A stretch of DNA of 11,615 nt from Lutispora sp. (lineage in GTDB: Bacteria; Bacillota; Clostridia; Lutisporales; Lutisporaceae): contig JAUQXG010000256.1 in NCBI GenBank assembly GCA_030834765.1, forward strand, positions 1 through 11,615, read 5' to 3'. Positions 1 to 6,309 of this stretch are shown here, one piece after another (within the stretch, counting starts at the first letter, position 1; every line of letters starts with the position of its first letter). The notes under the pieces are model-generated. The model was not told the DNA's origin and did no database searches. It saw only the letters and a program-made list of their open reading frames with translations. A program made the position numbers and the translations under genes.

Positions 1-248
1 GCAATAAATATTAATAATGGAAATAATTCTGTCAAAATACCAATGTTAAAAAGCATTGTCAGCGGACCATGTTCTCCAATCGCACCAGAGTTTGGTATAT
101 TGGCTAAGATTGCGCCAAAGCCAATTGGCATCAGCAGCACAGGTTCATATTCCTTGGCTATGGCAAGATATATCAGTACTCCCGCTATAACAAACATACC
201 TATTTGTCCCAAGGTCAATGATGTAAAACCGTTTAATAATTCGCTCAT
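1..248 (-). CDS. oadB: Na+-translocating decarboxylase beta subunit (OadB/GcdB/MmdB family), N-terminal part
   Basis: This is the integral-membrane beta subunit of a biotin-dependent sodium pump. The family couples decarboxylation of carboxybiotin to Na+ export and belongs to oxaloacetate, glutaconyl-CoA or methylmalonyl-CoA decarboxylase complexes. About 82 residues are visible, beginning MSELLNGFTSL and running off the window edge. Recognisable family segments are a first membrane helix (about residues 14-31), then AIAKEYEPVLLMPIGFGAILANIP and, before the edge, the TELFPLLIFI segment. The ATG at 248 is preceded by AGGAG at 262-258, 9 nt upstream. It reads away from the antiporter gene, so it heads its own transcript. 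The substrate cannot be decided from a beta subunit, and the partner alpha and gamma subunits lie outside the window. Family assignment is firm; the symbol oadB is a family label, and gcdB or mmdB are equally possible. Confidence 0.85.
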   Translation of the reverse strand, partial: MSELLNGFTSLTLGQIGMFVIAGVLIYLAIAKEYEPVLLMPIGFGAILANIPNSGAIGEHGPLTMLFNIGILTELFPLLIFI

Positions 249-300
249 ATGTAAACACTCCTATTTCAAAATATCATACTTTCTCATTGTATAGATTAAT

Positions 301-330
301 ATTATATAAGACAAATTTTGCAGCCCTCAA
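301..330 (-). promoter_or_regulatory. Candidate sigma-A promoter for the decarboxylase beta-subunit gene
   Basis: On the minus strand a TATAAT -10 box lies at 306-301 and a TTGAGG -35-like box at 330-325, with an 18-nt spacer. The start codon lies about 52 nt downstream of the -10 box. The -10 is a perfect match and the -35 matches at 4 of 6 positions. AT-rich background makes chance matches likely, so this is a candidate only. Confidence 0.4.
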
Positions 331-527
331 ATATCGACATTTTATTTGTTTATCCATCTATATTAAGCACTTTCTTATTATTTGGTATTTACTATGATTT
401 GTCTCACAATTCATAATTGTACAATATATACCACTATATACAATCTTTTTTAAATTACATAACTATATTTTACAACTTATTTAATTATATTATTACTTAC
501 AAATCGATAAATTAATTGGCGAAACTA

Positions 528-555
528 TTCCACTTTAAATAATATAATGTATAAT
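528..555 (+). promoter_or_regulatory. Candidate sigma-A promoter for the Ca2+/H+ antiporter gene
   Basis: TTCCAC at 528-533 and TATAAT at 550-555 are separated by 16 nt. A second TATAAT lies at 543-548. The -35 is weak, so the exact pairing is uncertain, but a start just downstream would give a short leader of about 50 nt before the TTG start at 611. Confidence 0.35.
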
Positions 556-595
556 ACAATTTGTGTCCTTTTTAGATTATACGTGCATCACATTT

Positions 596-603
596 GAAAG
601 GAG
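596..603 (+). promoter_or_regulatory. Ribosome binding site that sets the antiporter start at TTG 611
   Basis: GAAAGGAG lies 7 nt before the TTG at 611. The upstream in-frame GTG at 563 has only AT-rich sequence before it, so this Shine-Dalgarno decides the start. Confidence 0.75.
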
Positions 604-610
604 TCTTATA

Positions 611-1669
611 TTGAAATATTTAAAGTATTTACTCATTGCATTACCCTTTAGCATTTATTTTGACATGATTCATTATAATGCCCTAGTTGTTTTTTCTTTA
701 TCATGTATTTCTATTATTCCCTTAGCTGCCATTATCGGCGATGCGACAGAACAGGTAGCCCATTATACAGGAGATAAAATCGGCGGCCTTCTAAATGCTA
801 CCATGGGCAATGTACCAGAACTTTTAATCGGTATTTTTGCTATTAAAGCAGGATTATATGATGTGGTAAAAGCTACTCTTGTAGGTTCAATGCTTGGAAA
901 TCTTCTATTTGTCCTTGGTTTTAGTGTACTAGTGGGAGGAATAAGATATCCCATACAAAATTTCAACAAAGTTGCTGCAAGATCAAATTTTATTATGCTT
1001 TTTTATTCAATGATATCTATAATTATACCTGCAGCTTTCTTCTATACCAGCTATCATAATGAAAATACTAGATTAAACTCCATGAGCATGTCCATTGCAA
1101 TCTTAATGCTTTTAGTTTATATTAGCGGACTTATTTATTCTTTATATACTCATAAGAATATTTTTACAAGCCATGACGACTCGGAAGATAACATGGAGGC
1201 TGAAGCCCCTAAATGGAGTTTGCTAAAAGCTGGCGTGATTCTCTCCGTTGTCACTTTATTTGTAGGCTATGAAAGTGAAATACTTGTAGGACAATTAGAA
1301 GAAGTCATTAAGGTATATCATTTTCCAGAAACCTTCATCGGAATTATTATCATACCTATCGTGGGTAATGTAGCTGAGCATGCAGCAGCTGTGATCATGG
1401 CCTACAAAAATAGAATGGATTTGGCTTTAGAGATAGGGGTAGGCTCTGCCACCCAAATCGCTCTTTTCGTAGGTCCCATATTATTATTATCGAGCTGGGC
1501 CTTTGGAAACCCAATGAATTACTTTTTCGCTCCATTTCATATCGTGGCCCTAGTCCTTGCTTTTGGAATATCTTTGTATGTATTTGAAGACGGAAAAACC
1601 ACCTGGTTGGAAGGTCTTATCATGCTATTTACCTATATATTATTTGCTGTAACTTATTTTTTTGTATAA
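611..1669 (+). CDS. cax: Ca2+/H+ antiporter, CAX family
   Basis: This membrane exchanger uses the proton gradient to export Ca2+ (or another divalent cation) from the cytoplasm. From the TTG start the protein has 352 residues, typical of the bacterial CAX/ChaA-like family of about 11 membrane segments. Both signature alpha-repeats are present: c-1 with GNVPELLIGIFA at about residues 66-77 (Glu70), followed by LVGSMLGNLLFVLG, and c-2 with GNVAEHAAAVIMAYKN at about 252-267 (Glu256), followed by VGSATQIALFVGP. The two halves are joined by an acidic loop (DDSEDNMEAEAP, about 189-200), as is usual between the inverted repeats. The first helix starts almost at the N terminus. The gene is monocistronic: it is flanked by a divergent gene upstream and ends in a hairpin shared with rex. 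The family is firm; ion specificity is inferred. Confidence 0.9.
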   Translation: MKYLKYLLIALPFSIYFDMIHYNALVVFSLSCISIIPLAAIIGDATEQVAHYTGDKIGGLLNATMGNVPELLIGIFAIKAGLYDVVKATLVGSMLGNLLFVLGFSVLVGGIRYPIQNFNKVAARSNFIMLFYSMISIIIPAAFFYTSYHNENTRLNSMSMSIAILMLLVYISGLIYSLYTHKNIFTSHDDSEDNMEAEAPKWSLLKAGVILSVVTLFVGYESEILVGQLEEVIKVYHFPETFIGIIIIPIVGNVAEHAAAVIMAYKNRMDLALEIGVGSATQIALFVGPILLLSSWAFGNPMNYFFAPFHIVALVLAFGISLYVFEDGKTTWLEGLIMLFTYILFAVTYFFV

Positions 1670-1697
1670 TAAAAAACTTTCAACTTTCTATTGATTA

Positions 1698-1750
1698 TAA
1701 AGAAAACCTGACATTGCCCATTTAAAATGGTCAATATCAGGTTTTCTTTA
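1698..1750. terminator. Bidirectional rho-independent terminator between cax and rex
   Basis: The outer stem is 14 bp and perfect, pairing 1698-1711 with 1737-1750. The stem continues inward through 1713-1716 with 1732-1735 and 1718-1722 with 1726-1730, leaving two single mismatches and a 3-nt loop. A T-rich run at 1750-1760 follows on the plus strand, and an A/T-rich arm provides the U-tract in the other direction. The right arm covers the rex stop codon (1748-1750), so the two convergent genes share one structure. Confidence 0.85.
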
Positions 1751-2401
1751 TTTCTTTTTTCTATATTGTTCTTCCTTTTCTTTCAAAAGATAGGATATTG
1801 TAAATAAGCTTTCGCTTAAATGAACATTTTCTACGATGATGTCTTCTCTCACCTTTAAATCTGTGGGAGCAAAGTTCCATATGGCTTTTATATTTGTTCT
1901 TGTAGCAATATCAGCTACCTTCTGAGCTTGGCTCTTTGGTGTACATATCACAATAATCTCTATATTATGTTCGTTGATAAATTGTTCAAGTTCATCCACA
2001 TCAACTACTGGTATATCATTTATTTTCATTCCTACAAGCTTTGGATTTACATCAAATATAGCTGTCATTTTGAAACCACTTTTGTCAAAAAAGCTATAAT
2101 TAGCGATTGCTTGCCCTAAATTACCTGCTCCAATGATAACCGTATTATAAAGCTTATTCAGTCCTAAAATTTTGCCGATCTCATCATGAAGCTCATCTAC
2201 GTTATATCCATAACCTTGCTGTCCAAAGCCTCCGAAGCAGTTTAAATCCTGCCTGATCTGTGAAGCTGTAAAGCCTGTTATTTTGCTTAGCTCTTGTGAT
2301 GAAACTCTCCTAATATCATTTTTAATAAGCTCCTCAAGGTATCTGTGATATTTAGGCAAGCGTCTTACTACAGCCATAGAAACGCTACTGAATCTTTCCA
2401 T
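1748..2401 (-). CDS. rex: Redox-sensing transcriptional repressor Rex
   Basis: Rex represses fermentation, hydrogenase and NADH-reoxidation genes by sensing the NADH/NAD+ ratio; NADH releases it from DNA. The protein has 217 residues, close to the family norm of about 210. A winged-helix domain occupies about residues 5-80, with the typical recognition segment TASQIRQDL (45-53) and the Gly-rich FGGFGQQGYGY wing (56-66). A Rossmann domain follows with GAGNLGQAIANY (91-102) and an acidic residue in FDVNP (Asp117) that suits NADH binding. WNFAP (175-179) and the C-terminal swapped helix (about 192-212) are also family features. The ATG at 2401 has AGGAG at 2414-2410, 8 nt upstream. A Rex-like operator lies in its own promoter, pointing to autoregulation. 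It is divergent from the ABC-F gene and convergent with cax. Confidence 0.96.
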   Translation of the reverse strand: MERFSSVSMAVVRRLPKYHRYLEELIKNDIRRVSSQELSKITGFTASQIRQDLNCFGGFGQQGYGYNVDELHDEIGKILGLNKLYNTVIIGAGNLGQAIANYSFFDKSGFKMTAIFDVNPKLVGMKINDIPVVDVDELEQFINEHNIEIIVICTPKSQAQKVADIATRTNIKAIWNFAPTDLKVREDIIVENVHLSESLFTISYLLKEKEEQYRKKK

Positions 2402-2425
2402 AATATCTACTCCTATCTTAATAAA

Positions 2426-2431
2426 ATTATA
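2426..2431 (-). promoter_or_regulatory. Candidate -10 box of the rex promoter
   Basis: A perfect TATAAT reads on the minus strand at 2431-2426, 24 nt before the rex ATG. No clear -35 hexamer is present at the right distance; that region is occupied by the Rex-like palindrome at 2443-2460. Confidence 0.4.
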
Positions 2432-2442
2432 ACTTCCAATCT

Positions 2443-2460
2443 TTGTGATTTAATTAACAT
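2443..2460. promoter_or_regulatory. Candidate Rex operator (ROP site) in the rex promoter
   Basis: The 18-bp site TTGTGATTTAATTAACAT matches the general Rex operator pattern TTGTTAA-N4-TTAACAA at 11 of the 14 fixed positions. It lies over the -35 region of the rex -10 box at 2431-2426, where bound Rex would block RNA polymerase. The pattern is known from the family; binding here is inferred. It could also affect the divergent ABC-F gene, although that promoter lies about 100 nt away. Confidence 0.5.
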
Positions 2461-2548
2461 ATATTCCCAAAATTTTTTTGCCCTCTTCTCATCTTTAATA
2501 GACTTATTTTATATGATGAATTCCTGCTTGTCAATATTATACCTAATA

Positions 2549-2576
2549 TTTACATTTTCATGATTTTTCATACAAT
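2549..2576 (+). promoter_or_regulatory. Candidate promoter for the ABC-F gene
   Basis: TTTACA at 2549-2554 and TACAAT at 2571-2576 are separated by 16 nt, which gives a leader of about 65 nt. A TTGTCA/TACATT pair with a 17-nt spacer lies about 20 nt upstream (2528-2556) and is an alternative. Confidence 0.35.
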
Positions 2577-2647
2577 ATGTGTTTTTTGTATGTTTTTTTG
2601 TTAAAATGAATATCGTACAGTAGATTATGAATGAGGTGTTAATTTAA

Positions 2648-4579
2648 ATGATTATTCTTTCAGGTAAAGATATAAAAAAATCATATGGTATAGATACAAT
2701 TATAGAAGGCGTTACCTTTACGGTTCAAGAAAATGATAAAGTAGGTATAGTAGGTGTCAATGGAGCTGGCAAATCCACTCTTTTTAAGATACTTACAGGA
2801 GATATAGAAAGGGATGGTGGAGATATATTTGTAGGCAAGGATATAAAGCTTGCCTATATGTCTCAAGATTTTGAGTTCCAATCAGATAATTCAATATGGG
2901 ATGAGCTTTTAACGGTTTACACCCATTTAATCAATATGGAAGAGCGCATTAAAACTCTGGAAAATGAAATTTCAAAGCTCAGCAGCCACGGCGAAAGTGA
3001 AGCTTTGGACTCCAAGCTAAAGGCTTATTCAGATCTCCAGCATAGATTTGAAGATCAAAACGGTTTTGGCTACAAAAGTCAAATCAGAGGAATACTCAAA
3101 GGCCTTGGGTTTTCTCAAGAAGATTATGACAAGCCTATCAACACATTGAGCGGAGGTCAAAAAACCAGAATCGCCTTAGGCAAAATTCTTTTAACCAAGA
3201 ATGATATCTTGATGCTTGATGAACCTACAAACTACTTAGATATTGAATCCGTGCAATGGCTTGAAGACTTTTTAAAAAATTATAAAGGTGCTCTTCTAAT
3301 CATTTCCCATGATAGATATTTCTTAGATGTAGTGACAAATAGGACTTTTGAAATGGAAAATAAAAGATTAAATGAATATAATGGCAACTACAGCAAATAT
3401 GTAGAAAGAAAGGAAGAGGCAAGAGAGCAGCTTTTAAAGGATTACGAGCTTCAGCAAAAGGATATCGAAAGACAGCAAGCCATCATCGCAAGATTTCGCC
3501 AATATAACCGTGAAAAAAGCATACGCCAGGCGGAAAGCAGAGAAAAGGCATTGGATCGATTAGATAAGATTGATAAGCCTGAAAATTTGCCGAAAAATGT
3601 AAAGTTTAAATTTGATACAAAGTTTAGAAGCGGAAACGATGTACTGATCGTAGATCATTTAGCAAAAGCCTACGATAGACAGCTTTTTTCAGATGCAAGC
3701 TTCGAAATAAAAAGAGGCGAAAAGGTAGCTTTGCTAGGCCCAAATGGTATCGGCAAAACAACTTTAATGAAGATCATCTTAGGCAGAGTCGTCCAGGACA
3801 GCGGTGAAATCAAGCTTGGAACTCAGGTTTATACGGGCTATTATGAGCAGGAGCATGAACATCTGAATATGAACAGTCTTGTGATTGATGAGATATGGGA
3901 TGAGTTTACAAGCCTGAATCAAACAGAAATACGGACAAAGCTAGCCGCCTTTTTATTTGAAGGAGAAGATGTATTCAAAGAGGTTTTCAAGCTGAGCGGA
4001 GGAGAACGAAGCAGACTGGCACTTTTAAAGCTTATGCTTTCTAATTCTAACTTTCTTTTAATGGATGAGCCTACCAATCACCTTGATATACCTTCAAAGG
4101 AAGTATTAGAAGCCGCTCTAGAAAATTATTCAGGTACTGTGCTTTTGATATCTCACGACAGATATTTTCTGAACAAGGTAGCAACAAAAATAATCGATTT
4201 GACAAAGGAAGGCTGCATCACTTATCCTGGCAATTATGATTATTATATAAATAAGAAAGATGCTCTTATAGCTGCAAATGCAGATTTGCAAACAAAAGCA
4301 GATATGGATGAGCCCTCTTCAAAACTAAAGACAGATTGGCACAAAGCAAAAGAAGAAAAGGCTAATTTAAAAAAGCAGCAAAAAAGATATGAAACCATTG
4401 AGTCTGATATAGAAAGTTGTGAAAATAGAATAAAAGAAATAAACGAGTTGATGGCACAACCAGAAGTCTTTTCTGATCATGTAAAATGTGCCTCATATAC
4501 CAAAGAAGTTGAGGATTTAAAGATTGAGCTGGAAAATTTATATGAAGAATGGGATGAATTGAGCCAATTATTTGGTTAA
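2648..4579 (+). CDS. ydiF: ABC-F family ATPase, YdiF type (ribosome-associated, soluble)
   Basis: ABC-F proteins are cytoplasmic twin-ATPases that act at the ribosomal E site during translation. None of them carries a membrane domain. This one has 643 residues, almost exactly the length of B. subtilis YdiF. ATPase domain 1 shows Walker A GVNGAGKST (36-44), LSGGQ (167-171), Walker B ending LMLDEP (Glu192) and the switch His221. A highly charged helical linker of about residues 245-320 is the P-site tRNA interaction motif. ATPase domain 2 shows GPNGIGKTT (364-372), LSGGE (449-453), LMDEPTNHLD (471-480, Glu474) and His503. A C-terminal coiled coil spans about 560-640, as in YdiF/Uup proteins. 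The ATG at 2648 follows TGAGGTG at 2632-2638. It probably serves housekeeping translation; an antibiotic-protection role is not indicated by the sequence. Confidence 0.9.
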   Translation: MIILSGKDIKKSYGIDTIIEGVTFTVQENDKVGIVGVNGAGKSTLFKILTGDIERDGGDIFVGKDIKLAYMSQDFEFQSDNSIWDELLTVYTHLINMEERIKTLENEISKLSSHGESEALDSKLKAYSDLQHRFEDQNGFGYKSQIRGILKGLGFSQEDYDKPINTLSGGQKTRIALGKILLTKNDILMLDEPTNYLDIESVQWLEDFLKNYKGALLIISHDRYFLDVVTNRTFEMENKRLNEYNGNYSKYVERKEEAREQLLKDYELQQKDIERQQAIIARFRQYNREKSIRQAESREKALDRLDKIDKPENLPKNVKFKFDTKFRSGNDVLIVDHLAKAYDRQLFSDASFEIKRGEKVALLGPNGIGKTTLMKIILGRVVQDSGEIKLGTQVYTGYYEQEHEHLNMNSLVIDEIWDEFTSLNQTEIRTKLAAFLFEGEDVFKEVFKLSGGERSRLALLKLMLSNSNFLLMDEPTNHLDIPSKEVLEAALENYSGTVLLISHDRYFLNKVATKIIDLTKEGCITYPGNYDYYINKKDALIAANADLQTKADMDEPSSKLKTDWHKAKEEKANLKKQQKRYETIESDIESCENRIKEINELMAQPEVFSDHVKCASYTKEVEDLKIELENLYEEWDELSQLFG

Positions 4580-4618
4580 AAGCTTGCCCCTGTCACTTGA
4601 AAACAGGGGCAAGCTTTT
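4578..4618. terminator. Bidirectional terminator between ydiF and gntR
   Basis: A perfect 16-bp stem pairs 4578-4593 with 4603-4618 around a 9-nt loop, with a GC-rich core (GCTTGCCCCTGT) and T-runs at both ends. The left arm begins inside the ydiF stop codon (4577-4579) and the right arm ends inside the gntR stop codon (4618-4620), so one hairpin ends both convergent units. Confidence 0.9.
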
Positions 4619-5253
4619 TAGTCTTTTATTTTCAATACATTTTCACTTGAATTAGTTACATGTTCAATGATTCGCATTTCTGCTTGAGAAGAGTCTCCAT
4701 TCCTGAAGGCTTCTAATATGGCCTTATGCTCTGCCAAGGCTTTTTCAGCTCTTCCCTGGGTTTTCAGCGAGGTCAGTCTTGCCCATTGAATATAGCTTTG
4801 CATATTTTTTAAGGTTTTCTTTAAAAATTTGCTTCTTGCCGCTTCAAAAATGATTTCATGAAATTCTGTGTTATATCTGGCTATTTGCTCTATATCTCCT
4901 TTTGCCGTATAAAACTCCATTAATTCGCAGGCATTGTTTAATGCTTTTAACTCTTCTGCATTTATTCTTTTTGCAGCCCATTTTGCAGCTAAGCCTTCAA
5001 CCAATATTCGTATTTCATAAATATCCTTTATATCTTCCTGGGTAATCCCTATTACAAAGACACCTCGATTTGGCACGCTTTCTACAAGTCCGTCAAGTTC
5101 AAGCTGTCTAACTACTTCTCTGATAGGAGTTCTGCTAACGCCAAACTCCTCTGCCAGCTTTTTTTCTACTAGAGATTCTCCATCCTTGTATCTTCCTTCT
5201 ATGATATCTTCTCGTATTTTGTTAAAAATTTTATTGCGTAGTGAATATTCCAT
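4618..5253 (-). CDS. GntR-family transcriptional regulator, FadR subfamily (FCD domain), probable operon regulator
   Basis: This is a DNA-binding regulator with an effector-binding FCD domain; members usually sense small carboxylates and often carry a metal ion. The protein has 211 residues. The winged helix (about 5-70) contains LAEEFGVSRTPIREVVRQL (33-51) and the wing VPNRGVFV. The all-helical FCD domain (about 77-205) contains EIRILVEGLAAKWAA and the expected metal-ligand set at Asn128, His132, His176 and His198. The ATG at 5253 has GGTGAG at 5264-5259, 5 nt upstream. It begins 27 nt after the isocitrate dehydrogenase stop, so it is the last gene of that operon. A 24-bp palindrome over the operon promoter (9584-9607) is a plausible target, suggesting autoregulated control by a citrate-pathway metabolite. 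The effector is unknown. Confidence 0.9.
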   Translation of the reverse strand: MEYSLRNKIFNKIREDIIEGRYKDGESLVEKKLAEEFGVSRTPIREVVRQLELDGLVESVPNRGVFVIGITQEDIKDIYEIRILVEGLAAKWAAKRINAEELKALNNACELMEFYTAKGDIEQIARYNTEFHEIIFEAARSKFLKKTLKNMQSYIQWARLTSLKTQGRAEKALAEHKAILEAFRNGDSSQAEMRIIEHVTNSSENVLKIKD

Positions 5254-5280
5254 CCCTGCTCACCCATCCTTTAGGATTGC

Positions 5281-6276
5281 TTATAGGTTATCTATGATAG
5301 CTTGTGTCATCTCCTCAGTTGTAGCATGACCACCTATATCTACGGTCACATGCTTTCCTTCCCTTATAACCTTAAGGACAGCATAATTTATTTTTTCTGC
5401 TGCTGCATTTTCTCCTATTTCTTTCAACATAGCTACTGCACACAAGATAGATGCTGTAGGATCTGCTATCCCTTTTCCTACGATATCTGGAGCAGTGCCA
5501 TGTATTGCTTCGAATACTGCAGCTTCAGCCCCTATGTTTACACTTTGCGCTACACCTAGTCCGCCTATGAGTCCTGCACAAAGGTCTGACACGATGTCTC
5601 CATAAAGATTAGGTAAAACCATTACATCAAATTGTTCTGGATTCATAACAAGCTTCATGCATGCATTATCTACGATAATATCCTCAAATTCTATATCAGG
5701 AAATTTCTTTGCAACATCTCTGACAGATGATAAGAAAAGTCCATCTGTAAGCTTCATGATATTAGCTTTATGAACACAGGTAACCTTTTTTCTTTTTTCC
5801 CTTACAGCATAACTGAATGCCATAGAAGCGATTCTCTCAGAGGCTTCTCTTGTGATAATCTTGATTCCCTCTGCTGCATCCTTACCAACCATATGCTCAA
5901 TTCCAAGATATAAATCTTCTGTGTTTTCTCTAAATAAAACAATATCTACATTCTCAAATTTAGATTTAACACCTTCGATTGTCTTAAAAGGTCTAATATT
6001 TGCGTATAAATTAAGGCTTTGGCGCAGTGCTACATTGGCACTTCTGAAACCAGTTCCTATTTGTGTAGCTACAGGACCCTTTAGGGCAGCTTTGTTATAC
6101 TCTATGGATCTAATTGTATCCTTAGGAAGCGGATCTCCAAACTTTTCTAGGGCAGATTGGCCCATAAGCTTTGTTTCCCATTGGATATCAACCCCTGCTG
6201 CTTCTACAATTTTTACCGCGGCACTCGTAACCTCAGGACCAATTCCATCTCCAGGAATTAATGTAACTTTATGCAT
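5281..6276 (-). CDS. icd: NAD-dependent isocitrate dehydrogenase
   Basis: The enzyme oxidatively decarboxylates isocitrate to 2-oxoglutarate, the last step of this operon's pathway. The 331-residue protein is the short beta-decarboxylating dehydrogenase form. FRSANVALRQSLNLYANIRP (77-96) carries the Ser79-x-Asn81-x-x-x-Arg85 motif that binds isocitrate; homoisocitrate and isopropylmalate dehydrogenases differ here. Other residues are Tyr123 (RENTEDLYLG), Lys170 (VHKANIMK), and metal-ligand Asp203, Asp227 and Asp231. HGTAPDIVGKG (259-269) has Asp264-Ile265 where NADP enzymes such as that of E. coli have Lys-Tyr, which points to NAD+. The ATG at 6276 has AGGAGG at 6289-6284, 7 nt upstream. It follows aconitase after 33 nt and precedes gntR by 27 nt. 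Homoisocitrate dehydrogenase is the main alternative and is disfavoured by the motif. Confidence 0.88.
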   Translation of the reverse strand: MHKVTLIPGDGIGPEVTSAAVKIVEAAGVDIQWETKLMGQSALEKFGDPLPKDTIRSIEYNKAALKGPVATQIGTGFRSANVALRQSLNLYANIRPFKTIEGVKSKFENVDIVLFRENTEDLYLGIEHMVGKDAAEGIKIITREASERIASMAFSYAVREKRKKVTCVHKANIMKLTDGLFLSSVRDVAKKFPDIEFEDIIVDNACMKLVMNPEQFDVMVLPNLYGDIVSDLCAGLIGGLGVAQSVNIGAEAAVFEAIHGTAPDIVGKGIADPTASILCAVAMLKEIGENAAAEKINYAVLKVIREGKHVTVDIGGHATTEEMTQAIIDNL

Positions 6277-6309
6277 AATAAACCCTCCTATTTTATAATC
6301 ATTTCGTTT

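Larger units (their letters stand above)
249..610. other. AT-rich divergent intergenic region
   Basis: This non-coding stretch separates two divergent genes. It holds one candidate promoter for each side and overlapping inverted repeats at 406-425, where ACAATT, a CAT spacer and AATTGT are followed directly by ACAAT. An open frame running into the antiporter from a GTG at 563 has no ribosome binding site and is not taken as coding. I see no RNA gene here. Confidence 0.6.

Noticed and set aside
43..294. Open frame of 83 codons on the plus strand
   Set aside because: It is the antisense of the decarboxylase beta-subunit gene, whose minus-strand product matches a known family and has a proper ribosome binding site.
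563..610. N-terminal extension of the antiporter from GTG 563
   Set aside because: It has no Shine-Dalgarno, it overlaps the real GAAAGGAG site, and it adds a polar stretch before the first membrane helix that the family lacks.
2598..2604. TTGTTAA half-site of a Rex operator upstream of the ABC-F gene
   Set aside because: The second half (AATATCG) does not match, so it is not a credible operator.
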